In this document: positions 28,101 through 38,584 of the stretch, in pieces
Layout: each line of letters starts with the position of its first letter
How positions within the stretch are numbered: the stretch's first letter is position 1
Assembly (NCBI RefSeq): GCF_025024155.1
Contig: NW_026251805.1
Coordinates: 1-64,000, forward strand
Reading direction: 5' to 3'
Length of the DNA: 64,000 bases
Source: Gamsiella multidivaricata
Lineage: Eukaryota > Mortierellomycota > Mortierellomycetes > Mortierellales > Mortierellaceae
The notes under the pieces: generated by a model
Databases searched by the model: none
Seen by the model: only the letters and a program-made list of their open reading frames with translations
Told to the model about the DNA's origin: nothing
Made by a program: the position numbers and the translations under genes

Positions 28101-28553
28101 GTTTCAACAACGTCTGCATCAGCATCGACCGCAAACGAGGGTGCAGCTCTATCTAGTCAGCGCCCTAGGCCCAGCGCTCCGATCAATTCTAAGTCAACGT
28201 CAGGCACATTGCCATCACCTACTAGCTACATGAGCGCCACCAGCAGCAGCAAGGCTGGATCAAGCGGTGCAAAGATTCCTTCTGCACTCTCCAAAGCAGC
28301 AGCGCAGCTCACGGCGAGAAAGTCTGCCACTCGACCGTTGAAATCCGGCATGGGATCTGAGTCATTTTCCGCGAACACAACCATGTCTTCTCTACTGTCA
28401 TCATCCGCCCCACACCGACAACCATCCGCTGCCAAGCTGGCACGCAACACTGGGGCCTCATCAAGTGTGATTCGTATGACTTCCAGCCAAACGGGCGGCA
28501 AGGCTTCCCCGCCACTCTCATCCTCTACGTTTTCGTCACGACAAAAGTTTTAA
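25125..28553 (+). CDS. SSX2IP: SSX2IP/ADIP-like (Msd1-type) coiled-coil protein
   Basis: Resembles the afadin/alpha-actinin-binding protein family, whose members anchor microtubules at centrosomes or spindle poles (SSX2IP in animals, Msd1 in fission yeast). Nine exons are inferred: 25125-25306, 25417-25579, 25695-25775, 25882-25946, 26037-26142, 26277-26591, 26685-26983, 27103-27315 and 27404-28553 (857 residues). The ADIP core is FCTEENFDQTSAYVSHQLG, then a coiled coil with ALEEELRIETEKHRH and YAHEARKKEQEMNVLKDKV. A second coiled coil covers about residues 270-470. The last exon encodes some 380 residues of Ser/Ala/Thr-rich disordered tail, plausibly for binding and phosphorylation. The first acceptor (25415-25416) is chosen because the upstream ones bring a stop into frame. 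It converges on NAC beta with 180 bp between stops. Confidence 0.8.
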
Positions 28554-28732
28554 GAACAGGAATATGCCAATCACGAGCTATTCGTATTTAAAGACCATAT
28601 CTAGATCTGTATGATATTTGTATCCCCCGTATTTCATTTCATTGCAGACTTCAGAACATAGTATATAAAAGATTGATGCATTTGAGTATGTTATTCGGAC
28701 TCTTTTTAAACAAAATAACGAACTGTTCCAGC

Positions 28733-29351
28733 TTAGGCGGTGGCCTCCTCCTTGGTCTCCTCAATCGAGGCCTCCTCGAAAGACTCGACCAAGGCAGGGA
28801 CCTCATCATCGTCATCCTCGGCAGCAAGGGCAGCCTGGCCAGCAGCGGACTTCTGGTAGGTTTCGGCCAACTTGCGGAGGCTGTTGAGCGAGTCAGGGCC
28901 GAGCTGGTTCAAAATGCCAGGGACGAGCTCGGTCAACTCCTTCTCCTCACCGCGTCCGTAGATGGCGTAGGTGTTGGAGGCAGCCGAGACGTGGACTAAG
29001 ATCGACAAGAAGAACATCAAACAATTCTTTGTCAAAATTTTGCTTTCATAATTTGTATCGTATCACCATTTTCACATGGTCCAGCAGAGTAACTTGATCA
29101 TTTTGGTCAAAGATTGCTATCAGTAGTTCCTTACCCTTGGGCTGACGGAAGTGGATGACGGTGCCCTCCTCCATGAACATATTGACCTCCTCAACGTAAG
29201 GCTGGGCAACGAGCGACAACTTCTCGAGGGCGCCCTGGAGCTTGCGATCATCCTGGGCAACAGGGCGGTGAGTCTTCTTGATCACACGGCGGGGGGCACC
29301 CTTGGAGCGGTTCTGGTTGGCCTGGAGCTTGGCAAGTTTCTCAGGGTTCAT
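28733..29351 (-). CDS. EGD1: Nascent polypeptide-associated complex subunit beta (BTF3/EGD1)
   Basis: Beta subunit of NAC, the ribosome-bound heterodimer that shields emerging chains and guides targeting. Two exons, 29351-29135 and 28995-28733, give 159 residues, the family size. The start [18 protein letters not shown] contains the basic ribosome-binding motif ([10 protein letters not shown] follows). The NAC domain core reads [29 protein letters not shown], with the intron splitting the Val codon. The segment [18 protein letters not shown] is typical, and the acidic tail ([13 protein letters not shown]) ends the protein. A leader intron may lie upstream of 29351, since GT/AG motifs surround the start. 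It is convergent with the SSX2IP-like gene. Confidence 0.95.
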
Positions 29352-30493
29352 GTCTGATATTCTGGTATGGATGAGAGGACATGGGTTAGAGTGCAAGTCA
29401 GAAAAAAAGGAAGTTAGGACAAAGGTGCAGCGGAAGAATAGACGATGAATAGGAAGGGTCGCGAAGATCGATGTCGCAAGTGAGTTGGTTGGTTGGCAAT
29501 GATACACCATGGAAACAGTATATACACTGAACGTCATCCGAAGTGAGTCTGTGTTGAATGCATGGGCTGGCGTGGTTATGGAAGGCGTTGTCTATGTTGC
29601 CAAGTTGCTGATCTGTTCTCATGTCTGATTGTTCTCAACACAGTAAAAAATAATAATAATAAAGTCCTCTTTCCAAGCAAAAGTCCAAAAAGACGACACG
29701 AACGTCTTTTGTTGTGCGGTTCCAATTTCGTAGTGCTCGTGAACTGTGCTGCTGTGCGTATCCTGATAGCTGTGAGCCTCGATGCGGGCATTACCTGGAG
29801 GGGTGAGGATGAATGAGGTTCAAGAAGAGGACGAGATCACTGCTTCCTTATAGGCCATTTTTGGTGCAGGCATCCACTGCAGCAGTACAGGAAAAAAAAA
29901 TGTACAAATAGGACTGTTTCACAAACAATAAAAACATTGCAACGTCACCCATTCGTGCGCAGATGTGCGGGATTCTGCAAGAAAACCCTAACCTGAAGAA
30001 ACCCTTAGGCCTCGCCATGGGTATCCGTGGTGCCAGGGTGGCTGTGGTCCTTCAAATGTCACTCCCATTTCGTTTTTATCTTGCGATTTTCGTGACGTTA
30101 GCTAGTGCCAAAATTGTCCGATAATGGGGCCAGCTTTACGCTGCTTTCATTATGGCCGAGAGTCGTGCGTCTTCTGGGATTTCTGGGAGCCATGTTGGAG
30201 TCTACGGTCCACATAGTAAACCAGCATTGTGGTGCAGAAATAGAGGAACAATGCTCGAAAAACCGACCCATGCAAGTTGTTTGGTATACTCAGGGGTTGT
30301 GCATGAATCTCGACCCTAGCAGATCCCGCCTTTGCAGACTCACCAGATCAGCCAAAAAAAAAAATTGGTGGCAAAACCGAGTTCGATTTTTATATGGGTG
30401 TAGCACGGGCAGTCCTAAATCCTTGAAGCCCCAGATACCATAGTAGCACAATCATTATAGATAATTAGTCGTTACGTGCGATCATAAACCAGA
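29352..30493. other. Intergenic upstream of NAC beta, no supported gene
   Basis: Should contain the NAC beta promoter. A short (AAT)n run lies near 29648-29662 and an A-run near 29891. A 112-codon plus frame at 30105-30443 has no recognisable features. Confidence 0.5.
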
Positions 30494-30916
30494 TTAGGCT
30501 GCCACCCTTTGCTGCAGTCTGGTCAAGTCCTTGCTCAGCAACAAGCTGAACCCGGTCCCAAACGCGCTGACGCCGAGGGAGAACAGGTGATGGTCCGTCT
30601 CGATTTTAGATCTCCCTCCACAACCACCTGTGGACAATGAGAAAAGTGTGGGGAGATGAAGAAAGGCGTACTGCAGCCTATTCAATTTGCCACGCCCTTC
30701 TTCAGAAACAAAGATCTGGGGTAGAAATGTCCGAAGAGAGGACTTTCCGCATCGCGTGCGCACAGAATGGCCTAGGCACGGAGCTTTCCGTGCATGCCCT
30801 ATCTTTTGTTGTTGCGATTCTTCAGGACGCCCCCATCCTCACAAAGGTCTCTTTTGCAGGTATAACTTGTTCCTAGTGACCGAAAGTAAAAAAAACTTAC
30901 CGGTCTTAATATCCAT
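30494..30916 (-). CDS. Possible two-exon micro-protein (49 aa), unknown
   Basis: On the minus strand an ATG at 30916 gives a 16-nt exon to 30901, followed by a strong donor GTAAGT. A strong acceptor (pyrimidine-rich, CCACAG) ends at 30628, and exon 30627-30494 continues in phase to TAA. The product starts MDIKTGGCGGRSKIETDHH and contains a short hydrophobic stretch (LFSLGVSAFGTGFSLLL). I do not recognise it. It rests only on matching splice signals and phase, so a chance arrangement is quite possible. Confidence 0.2.
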
Positions 30917-33900
30917 TGAAGAGCGATGAGCACCAATGATTATGACACGTTCTCTTTGAAATATAAAACAATGGATATCTGCAACTTTTTTCGTTCGTCA
31001 AAGGATTTTATGTAGATATCCAATCAGGAGCGTCCATCGCGATTAGCGATACATCCTGCTGCAAATCTCTGACCTGTAGGCACTGGGTGCTTACTTGCTG
31101 TGTGCATGTGCGGCTATTATTTTTGGGAAGAGAGCACCACAGGATAGGGCTCGTTCATGCACTGCAACACTATGCCATGGTGGGTCCAGCGAGGACAGAA
31201 AAGACTTCGACATGGTCTCCTGGTCTAGCTTACCTGAACGTACACTTTGAAACTGAAGCAGGTCGCGTCTAAAGCAGGCACATCTGAATCAAAGGCAGTT
31301 TGCTTTTTCACGACCTCTGAGAACATCGTCTGGACACAAGTGCCTAAATATATTCAGGAACAAACTTTAAGTTCATCCGGAGGATGAGGCATTTTTATTC
31401 GAATAAGAGATCGTCTACCGCGCAGTCCATCTTTCTCGCGTGAGGTGATGATGATGACCGGGTTGCGGGTGGGAAGATTACCTGGGTCCTTGTAGATACC
31501 GAGTTACCTTATCCTAGCCTATAGCCCTTAGGGTTCCCACTTGTATAAGTTTATTTGTCTCACCCTCAGATCATCTCTATGTGGGGTGTGAGGTGGGGGG
31601 AACAGGGTTCCCAAGAATCCTCAAGGCAAACTGCAATGAGGGTATATAGATGTAGATCATGAAGGTCGCGTCTGAAAGGAAAGACCACCTAACATATACG
31701 CTGGTAGGATAAGCAATAGCCGTAAAAACTGTTTTATCATGCATTCCCTTCGCTGTCATGCGAGAAATAGCGTTCGTTGTCTTTCGCGAGGACATCTATT
31801 GGAGTTTGATCCGTAGAAAAAAGGAATAACGCTTTACCACGAGCCTTGAGCGTGTCAATCCTACTCCTAGGCTTTGGTATCTAAAGACCTTCACTCGTCT
31901 CACGCGATGTGTAAGGCCCACAGCAATTATTGATCTATCCACTGTTTATTTGTTTGGCATAGTAAGGATTCTCCCTCCGCCGTTGTAGTCATCGTCATTT
32001 TCCCGGAGCATGTCGTCTACTGTCGACAGTTTACGACCCTCAATACACGTAAACTATCTGTATACAAAGGCCGAATGGCTCTGAATTCGAGCAGGACAAC
32101 GTGTGAAAAGGAAAAAAGTCCGCAGCAGTGGTGCCCTGGCCTTTTACGACCAAGTAGAGCGCGAAAAGGAAGGATACTCCATGAGCGGATGGCCGGGTAT
32201 AAATTTAGTCGAAGTCTAACGAAACCGCCATCGACCTTCAACAACAAAAGCAACATCAACAATAAGAAGGGTAATCGTTCATCGCAATCCCCGTTGTGAT
32301 ACAACAGCAGGCATGGGACGAAAAAAAAATGGCTCACTTTTGCGCATGTTGCCTCTTGTGCTTATCATAGACTAGAGTGAGCATAGACGTGGAGACAAGG
32401 AGGCGAGGGGAAACGTAAGAGAGTTCTACCTTTGTATCTGGTCCTTGTTTTCTTCTGATCAGGGTTTCGGCAAAATCAGGCCCGTAAACTTTAAATTCCA
32501 CTCTTAACACTGACTGGCGAGCTAATATTGTCCCTTCACAGCCGTCTCAGATGCCTGGACGCCTAGCCTATGTGGAATAAGAATGCTGGGGATATGTCTA
32601 TTTTCCCAGGGCTGGGCCGGCCCTTCTCTGGGTACAGTTTTGCTCCTCATTGTGAATCCTCGGGAATCATAAAAGCGGATGCACCCATGGTTTTGATACA
32701 TCCTGACCTCCAGAAACGCTCAATGGAAACGAGAACAACGCAGAAGAGATTAAAGGCGTGTACCACACCACAATTAGCACAACAACAACAAGGACCACAG
32801 AAACAACATCAGGGACAACAGAAACAACAACAAATAAAGAAAATTCGTGAGTAAAATTAAATCCGGGCAATTGCACTACATGTATAGTTCGATCGGTCCA
32901 TCTCCCTCTCTATACAGGCGGAGTGCTAGTGGTCTTTTTGACTCCCTTTGTCTTCGTTTCCTGTAACGCTCCTGATATAGGAAAAAATTGTCTGTATATT
33001 TTCCTCTGTCGGCCAGTAGGGAGGGAATTGGGAGTAGACCACCTGGGAAGGAAGTCTCTCGAAATCCAGTTGTTGCAGACACTTCCATATCAAGGCGCTC
33101 TGCAGAGCTAAATCGTGTGAGGGTGGACATGTATCGCCATTCTAAAGCATGGTACCAACAGGTGCTGTTACTCATTGGGACAGGGTTTGTGGCTACAGGA
33201 CAGCTCTGAAGCAAATTCGTTCCCCGCAATATATTTATATGCCTTGGGGTACTTGTACATACTTTATTTTACCGTTTATAAGCTTGACCTCTTTTAGGTT
33301 GCTCGAAAGAATGAAAAAATGGCTCAGTGGAAGGAGGTAAGTATTGTCTCGACTGAGTGGGCGACCAAAGAGCAACAGAAATTTAGGCCAATGGGCGAAA
33401 AATAAAAAAAGTACCGAGCCTACAACGGGCTTTGGTAGACTATGGTTCAGCCAAATCCTGGGAATAGGCCATGAAGGAAGTAGCCATATGAGCCAAGTGT
33501 CGAGGGTAGCCGTAAGCGAGCTGTATAGTGGATTAAAAAGAGAAAACGGCGAGGAGCCATGGGGCTGCGTGTTTCTTTAGCGTTGAAACCTAGCGACTGC
33601 GTAGGACCTGGGTTGTGAGCGTTGAGGAGTAGGCCATTTGAGATTGGGACCTTCTTGTTACGAAGGTCGTTTTCCCCGACACGAAAGATGACAAGCAGCG
33701 CCGGGTGGGGATTGTGTCTCTTGGCCCCAAGGATATACATTGAGGGCTGGAGTAGCTGTGGGCGATGTTGCACTATAGTTACGCAGGAGTGGAGTCCACT
33801 GCAGATGCGGCCTGAAAGAGACATGGTCTGGTCCACAGGCACACACACATGCACACGTCCGCGGTGGTCCCCGTTTATTTTGTCTCGTTTAGTGCAGCTG

Positions 33901-34175
33901 AAAACTCAAAATGATAAAAAAGAAGAAAAAAGATCGGGTGCGACAGGCCAATGGGTCCAGTTGGACAAAGAGCCAAGGCGGGTGGGGGTACTTTTGTCCC
34001 ATCCATCGCTCACTCGCCCTCCCTTCTTTCGCTTGGTTTTGCTTGTTTGTTTGTTTGTTTGTTTGTACGCACTCTCTCACTCTCTCGATAGGATGCGATA
34101 GGAAAATACTGCAACGGGTTTATCCTCCCTCCTCGCCCCCTCTCGCTCGCCTTCTCCTCCGCCTCTTCGTCTTCA
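30917..34175. other. Gene-poor stretch upstream of PMA1
   Basis: About 3.3 kb with only short unconvincing frames. It holds a (CAA)n-rich patch near 32775-32840 and a (TTTG)n microsatellite at about 34043-34066. The last part is pyrimidine-rich. It may be an extended upstream control region of the strongly expressed PMA1, but I can point to no defined site. Confidence 0.5.
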
Positions 34176-34183
34176 TATAAAAG
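34176..34183 (+). promoter_or_regulatory. TATA box of PMA1
   Basis: TATAAAAG lies about 200 bp before the PMA1 ATG. It is followed by a long C/T-rich leader (about 34190-34370), the usual promoter shape of highly expressed fungal genes. Confidence 0.6.
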
Positions 34184-34378
34184 ACGACAGCACCCCTTCC
34201 CCTCTGCCCTTCTTCTCCTCTTCTTCTCCCTCCCATCGCCCCGACGTCGTTCACTTTTCATTTCATTTCCCCTCCTTCTCCGTCCTTCCCCCTCTCCCCT
34301 CCTTCTTCTCCCCTCTCACCCTCCCTCTCATCTTCTGTTGTCGCAAGCAACCGAGCGAGAACCGAGCACTAACCAGCC

Positions 34379-37300
34379 ATGAGCGAAAAGATTGAGGGTA
34401 AGGTGTCCTAGCCATCTCGCTCCACCAGATTTCTGCACACTCCACTCTTTCCTCCGCTCTCCCTCCCTCTTGCGCTTCACTCATAAGCAACCATAAGCAA
34501 TCTCGCTATCATCCTCCACACGTTTGATCCCCCGCACGCGTCTTTGCATCTCCTGCGAGCTTTCCCTCGCTGGTGATTTCATAAAATGCGTTCCTGAGAT
34601 CGACCGTTGCCTAGGATCGGCCTAGTCTCAACCCACCTCGTACACAGTCAATCACGTCCATTTCATCTTCTCTGCTCCTTCGCCTTGTGTACCCTTCAGA
34701 CCCACTAGTATTATCATTATCAGCCGTGTTCACCGATGCTAATCCCTTCCTGTCTACTGTCCATCGCCACACAATAGAGACCCACACGAAGGGTCAACTC
34801 CAAGTCGAGGAGGCTGAGCATCACGAGCACAGCGATGAAATCTCGCCCGAGCTCGAGGCTCTCCTCCAAACCGACCCCAAGCACGGTCTGACCACTGCCG
34901 AGGCCGCCGAGCGCCTCGCCCAGTTTGGTCCCAACGAGCTCGCTGAGGTCAAGCGCAACCCCTTCCTCAAGTTCTTGAGCTACTTCACTGGAGCCATCGC
35001 CTACCTGATCGAGGTTGCCTGTGTCATCTCTGCCGTCGTCAAGGACTGGTTGGATTTCGGTATCATTTTGGGTCTGTTGCTCGTCAATGCCTGTATCGGT
35101 TTCATTGAAGAGTCCAAGGCCGAGTCTGCCTTGGATGCCCTTCGTCAAACTCTTGCCTTGAAGACCCGCTGCTGGCGCGATGGCCATTTGGTTGAGCTCG
35201 ATGTCGCTGCTTTGGTTCCTGGTGATATTATTGTCTTGCGTCTCGGTGATATTGTCCCCGCCGATGGTCGCCTCCTCGGAATTGGTGCTACTGGTGAGGC
35301 TACCGAGGGTGATCTCTTGATTGATCAGTCTGCCCTTACCGGAGAGTCCCTGCCCATTGCCAAGAACAAGGGCAAGACCGTCTACTCGTCCTCGATTGTC
35401 AAGCAGGGTCAGCAGATGGCTGTTGTTACCAAGACTGGTGGCAATACTTTCATCGGCCGTGCTGCCAACCTGATCTCTATTACCACCGAGGAGGGTCACT
35501 TCCAGAAGATTATCAACCGCATCGGAAACTTCTTGATCCTCATTACCGTCGTCCTCGTCGTTATTATCTTGATCTACCAGCTCGTTCATTTCCACGGCGA
35601 TGTTGATGGCAAGGGTGATTTCCTGACTGTCCTCCGCAAGGTCCTGGTTCTCACTGTCGCTGCCATCCCTGTCGGTCTTCCCACTGTCATGTCTGTCACT
35701 ATGGCTGTCGGTGCCAAGCAACTCGCTGCCAAGAAGGTCATCGTCAAGCGTCTTACCGCTGTTGAAGAGATGGCCTCCGTTTCTGTTCTCTGCTCTGACA
35801 AGACCGGAACTTTGACCTTGAACGAATTGACCTTTGACGAGCCCTACCTCGCCAACAACTACTCCTCCGATGACATCCTCTTGTACTCTTACCTCGCTGC
35901 CGAGGCTGGTGCTAACGATCCCATCGAGTTCGCCGTCCGCACAGCTGCTGAGGAACAGCTTGCGATTCTCCAGAACCGTACCCACAAGCATGAGGTTCCC
36001 GGCTACAAGGTCACTTCCTTCTTGCCCTTCAACCCCTCGACCAAGTTGACCCAGGCTACCATCACCAACCTCGAGACCAACTCGACCTTCAAGGTCGCCA
36101 AGGGTGCCCCCCAGGTTATTATCCGTCTTGTTGGTGGTGATGATGATGCCGTCCGTGCCGTCAACTCTCTTGCCAAGCGTGGTCTCCGTGCCCTGGGTGT
36201 CGCTCGCACTGTCGAGGGTAACATGGACCAGTGGGAGCTCATTGGTATGATCTCGTTGATTGATCCCCCCCGCCCTGACTCTGCCGATACTATCCGCCGC
36301 TGCAACAAGATGGGTGTCTCTGTCAAGATGATTACTGGTGACCAGCTGATTATTGCCAAGGAGGTTGCTCACCGTCTCGGTATGCAGCGTGTCATGTTGG
36401 ATGCTGGCCACTTGGTCGACTCTGACAAGTCTGAGGAAGAGATTACTGAGCACTGCATCCGCGCCGATGGTTTCGCCCAGGTCATTCCCGAGCACAAGTA
36501 CCGCGTCGTTGAGTTGCTCCAGAAGCGTGGTATCCTTGTCGGTATGACCGGAGATGGTGTCAACGATGCCCCCGCTCTCAAGAAGGCCAACGTCGGTATT
36601 GCTGTCCACGGATGCACTGATGCTGCTCGCTCTGCTGCCGATATTGTTTTGCTCGCCCCCGGTTTGTCCACTATTGTCGACGGTTTGATGACCTCCCGTG
36701 CTATCTTCCAGCGCATGCGCTCTTATGCCCTCTACCGTATCACCTCGACTGTCCACTTTTTGATGTTCTTCTTTGTCGTCGTCATGGCCTACGACTGGTC
36801 CTTGCCCGCTCACTTGCTGATTTTGATCTGCATCTTGAACGACTTGGCCACCCTTGTTATTGCCGTTGACAACGCCCAGATCTCGGAGCACCCCGACAAG
36901 TGGAGAATCGGCCAGTTGATCACCATGTCCATTGTCCTTGGTCTCTGCCTCACTGCCCTGTCCTTTGCCCACTTTTTCATTTTCTGGAAGCACTTTGGCT
37001 ACGAGCCCCTGGATGACAAGGCCCCTTACGATTCCCGCAAGCTGGAGTCGATCATGTACCTCCACATCTCGTCCGCGCCTCACTTCGTCATTTTCTCAAC
37101 CCGTCTGACTGGTTATTTCTGGGAGAACCTGCCCTCTCCCATCTTTGCCCTTGTCATTATCGGTACCCAGATCATTGCGCTGTTGATGGTCATCTTTGGT
37201 GGTTTGACCCCTAAGGTCCCTGCCGGCCAGGCCATCGTCGTCTTGTTGATCTCGTTCATCTACTTCATCATCCTTGATGTTGTCAAGGTCCAGATCTTCA

Positions 37301-37512
37301 AGCACTGGTCCTTCGAGTTGACTGCCACGTTCGTTCCTACGAGCGCCCGCCGCCACAAGTTGTCTGACCGCAAGGCATCCAAGATCCAGCAGGAGCGTGT
37401 CTGGCGCAGCATTGACAATGTCCGCAAGGTCGCTGTCATGACCGCTGTTGTCTCTTCTCTGCAGGAGAAGCACGCTGTTGAGCACGCTGTCGCTGTGGAG
37501 GAGCACAAGTAA
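34379..37512 (+). CDS. PMA1: Plasma-membrane H+-ATPase (P3A type)
   Basis: Proton pump of the plasma membrane that sets membrane potential and cytosolic pH and energises nutrient uptake. Exon 34379-34397 encodes MSEKIE plus one base; exon 34778-37512 continues ETHTKGQLQVEEAEHHEHS, giving 917 residues (yeast 918). P-type signatures are complete: LTGES (actuator), CSDKTGTLTLNE with the phosphorylated Asp, KGAPQVI, MITGDQ and TGDGVNDAPALKKANVG. About ten membrane helices are visible, including the VAAIPVGLPTVMSV segment. Codon choice is strongly biased to C- or T-ending codons, as expected for a very abundant protein. Most of the protein lies in a single exon after a 380-bp first intron, unlike its intron-rich neighbours. 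The frame also opens at 34687, but that start would lie inside the inferred intron. Confidence 0.96.
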
Positions 37513-38584
37513 AGACGCCAAAAGAGTTGGCTTCCTTCCTTTGCCATATACTCGACCATTTATTGATAGATCTACATAATAAAAAGAAGGAATTTATATA
37601 ACAAATATATCGCAAATGCTATGAAAGAGATAAAGTCTCGTTACGAGCATCGGCCAACAGCTGCGACCGATTGCTGAGCTGTTCTTCCCATGGTTGTGTA
37701 GGCGCGCATGCGCTGGTGTGCAAGTCCGCTGGCCTGCACCCTGTCCTGTCCTGTCCTATCCTGTTGTGCAAGCACAGAATGCACCAATCAGGGCCCGAGC
37801 AGAGAGCCAAAAAAAGAAAGGCGAACGCGCACCAGTCAACGGAGGGGAAGGAGAAGGGCGGGGGGAGAAAGGAGGGAGGGGGATCAGAGCGAATAGGCTG
37901 AAAGACTGGTCCGGTGGCGGATCCTTCTCGCTGGGATCGACCTTTGGCCGCGGGGGGTGTTTTTTCTTTTTCCTTCCTTTCTTCATCGCCATCGACTCGA
38001 GTGTGTCCTTCCTTTCCACGGTCCCAGTCCTCCTCCGTCTTCCCCCCTACCCTCCCCCCACCTCGTCCCTCTCGTCCCCTTCCTCCCTTCCTCCCCTCGC
38101 CGGCACTGTTATCATCGACACACGCCACTCTATCCCCTCCTCCCCCTCTTCCTCCTCCTCCCACTCCTCCTCCTCCCACTGCCATCCGTCCCTCTTTCTT
38201 GGCTCTCTAGAAACAGACCAGCACGCACGCAACCGCGTCTGCACCTTATCGACACACGCTTTTTGTGAGCAAGCGCCTCTACGCAGCTACACCCACCCAC
38301 ATTCATTCATTCATTCTTTCATTCTCATTCTCTTCCACGCACTCCCATTCTCCTATTCTATACTCACATACAACAAAGAAAAAAAAGCAGTACGGACCCC
38401 GTCACTTCCGCCAGCCCCTCCACAGCGACTTTCTTCTGCCCCCCCCCTTCTCATCAAGGAACGCATAGGTAACATCTACAACCAGCCCACTATCTCTCTA
38501 TCTCTCTATCTCTCTATCTCTCTTTTATCTTTTGCGCGCGATTGTGCAGAAAATAAACTCATATTCGACTAGACTTTCTAGGTC
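37513..38584. promoter_or_regulatory. Region between PMA1 and SSK1, C/T-rich leader
   Basis: About 1.07 kb. The first 100 bp hold the PMA1 3' end (ATAAAAAG-like words). The stretch 37960-38460 is strongly C/T-rich and keeps a 292-codon frame open (37694-38572), which I read as low-complexity leader and not a gene. It ends with the 8-bp repeat listed next and a possible leader intron ending TTCTAG just before the SSK1 ATG. Confidence 0.5.
38491..38522. repeat. Tandem repeat (TATCTCTC)x4
   Basis: Four perfect 8-bp units, 60-95 bp before the SSK1 start codon, inside a C/T-rich leader. Confidence 0.9.

Noticed and set aside
34720..37083. 787-codon open frame on the minus strand opposite PMA1
   Set aside because: It mirrors the strongly biased codons of PMA1 and has no family motif. 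Such shadow frames arise when highly expressed genes avoid certain codons.
37694..38572. 292-codon frame upstream of SSK1
   Set aside because: It lies in C/T-rich leader sequence. The translation is Ser/Pro/His-rich low complexity and two other frames are equally open.
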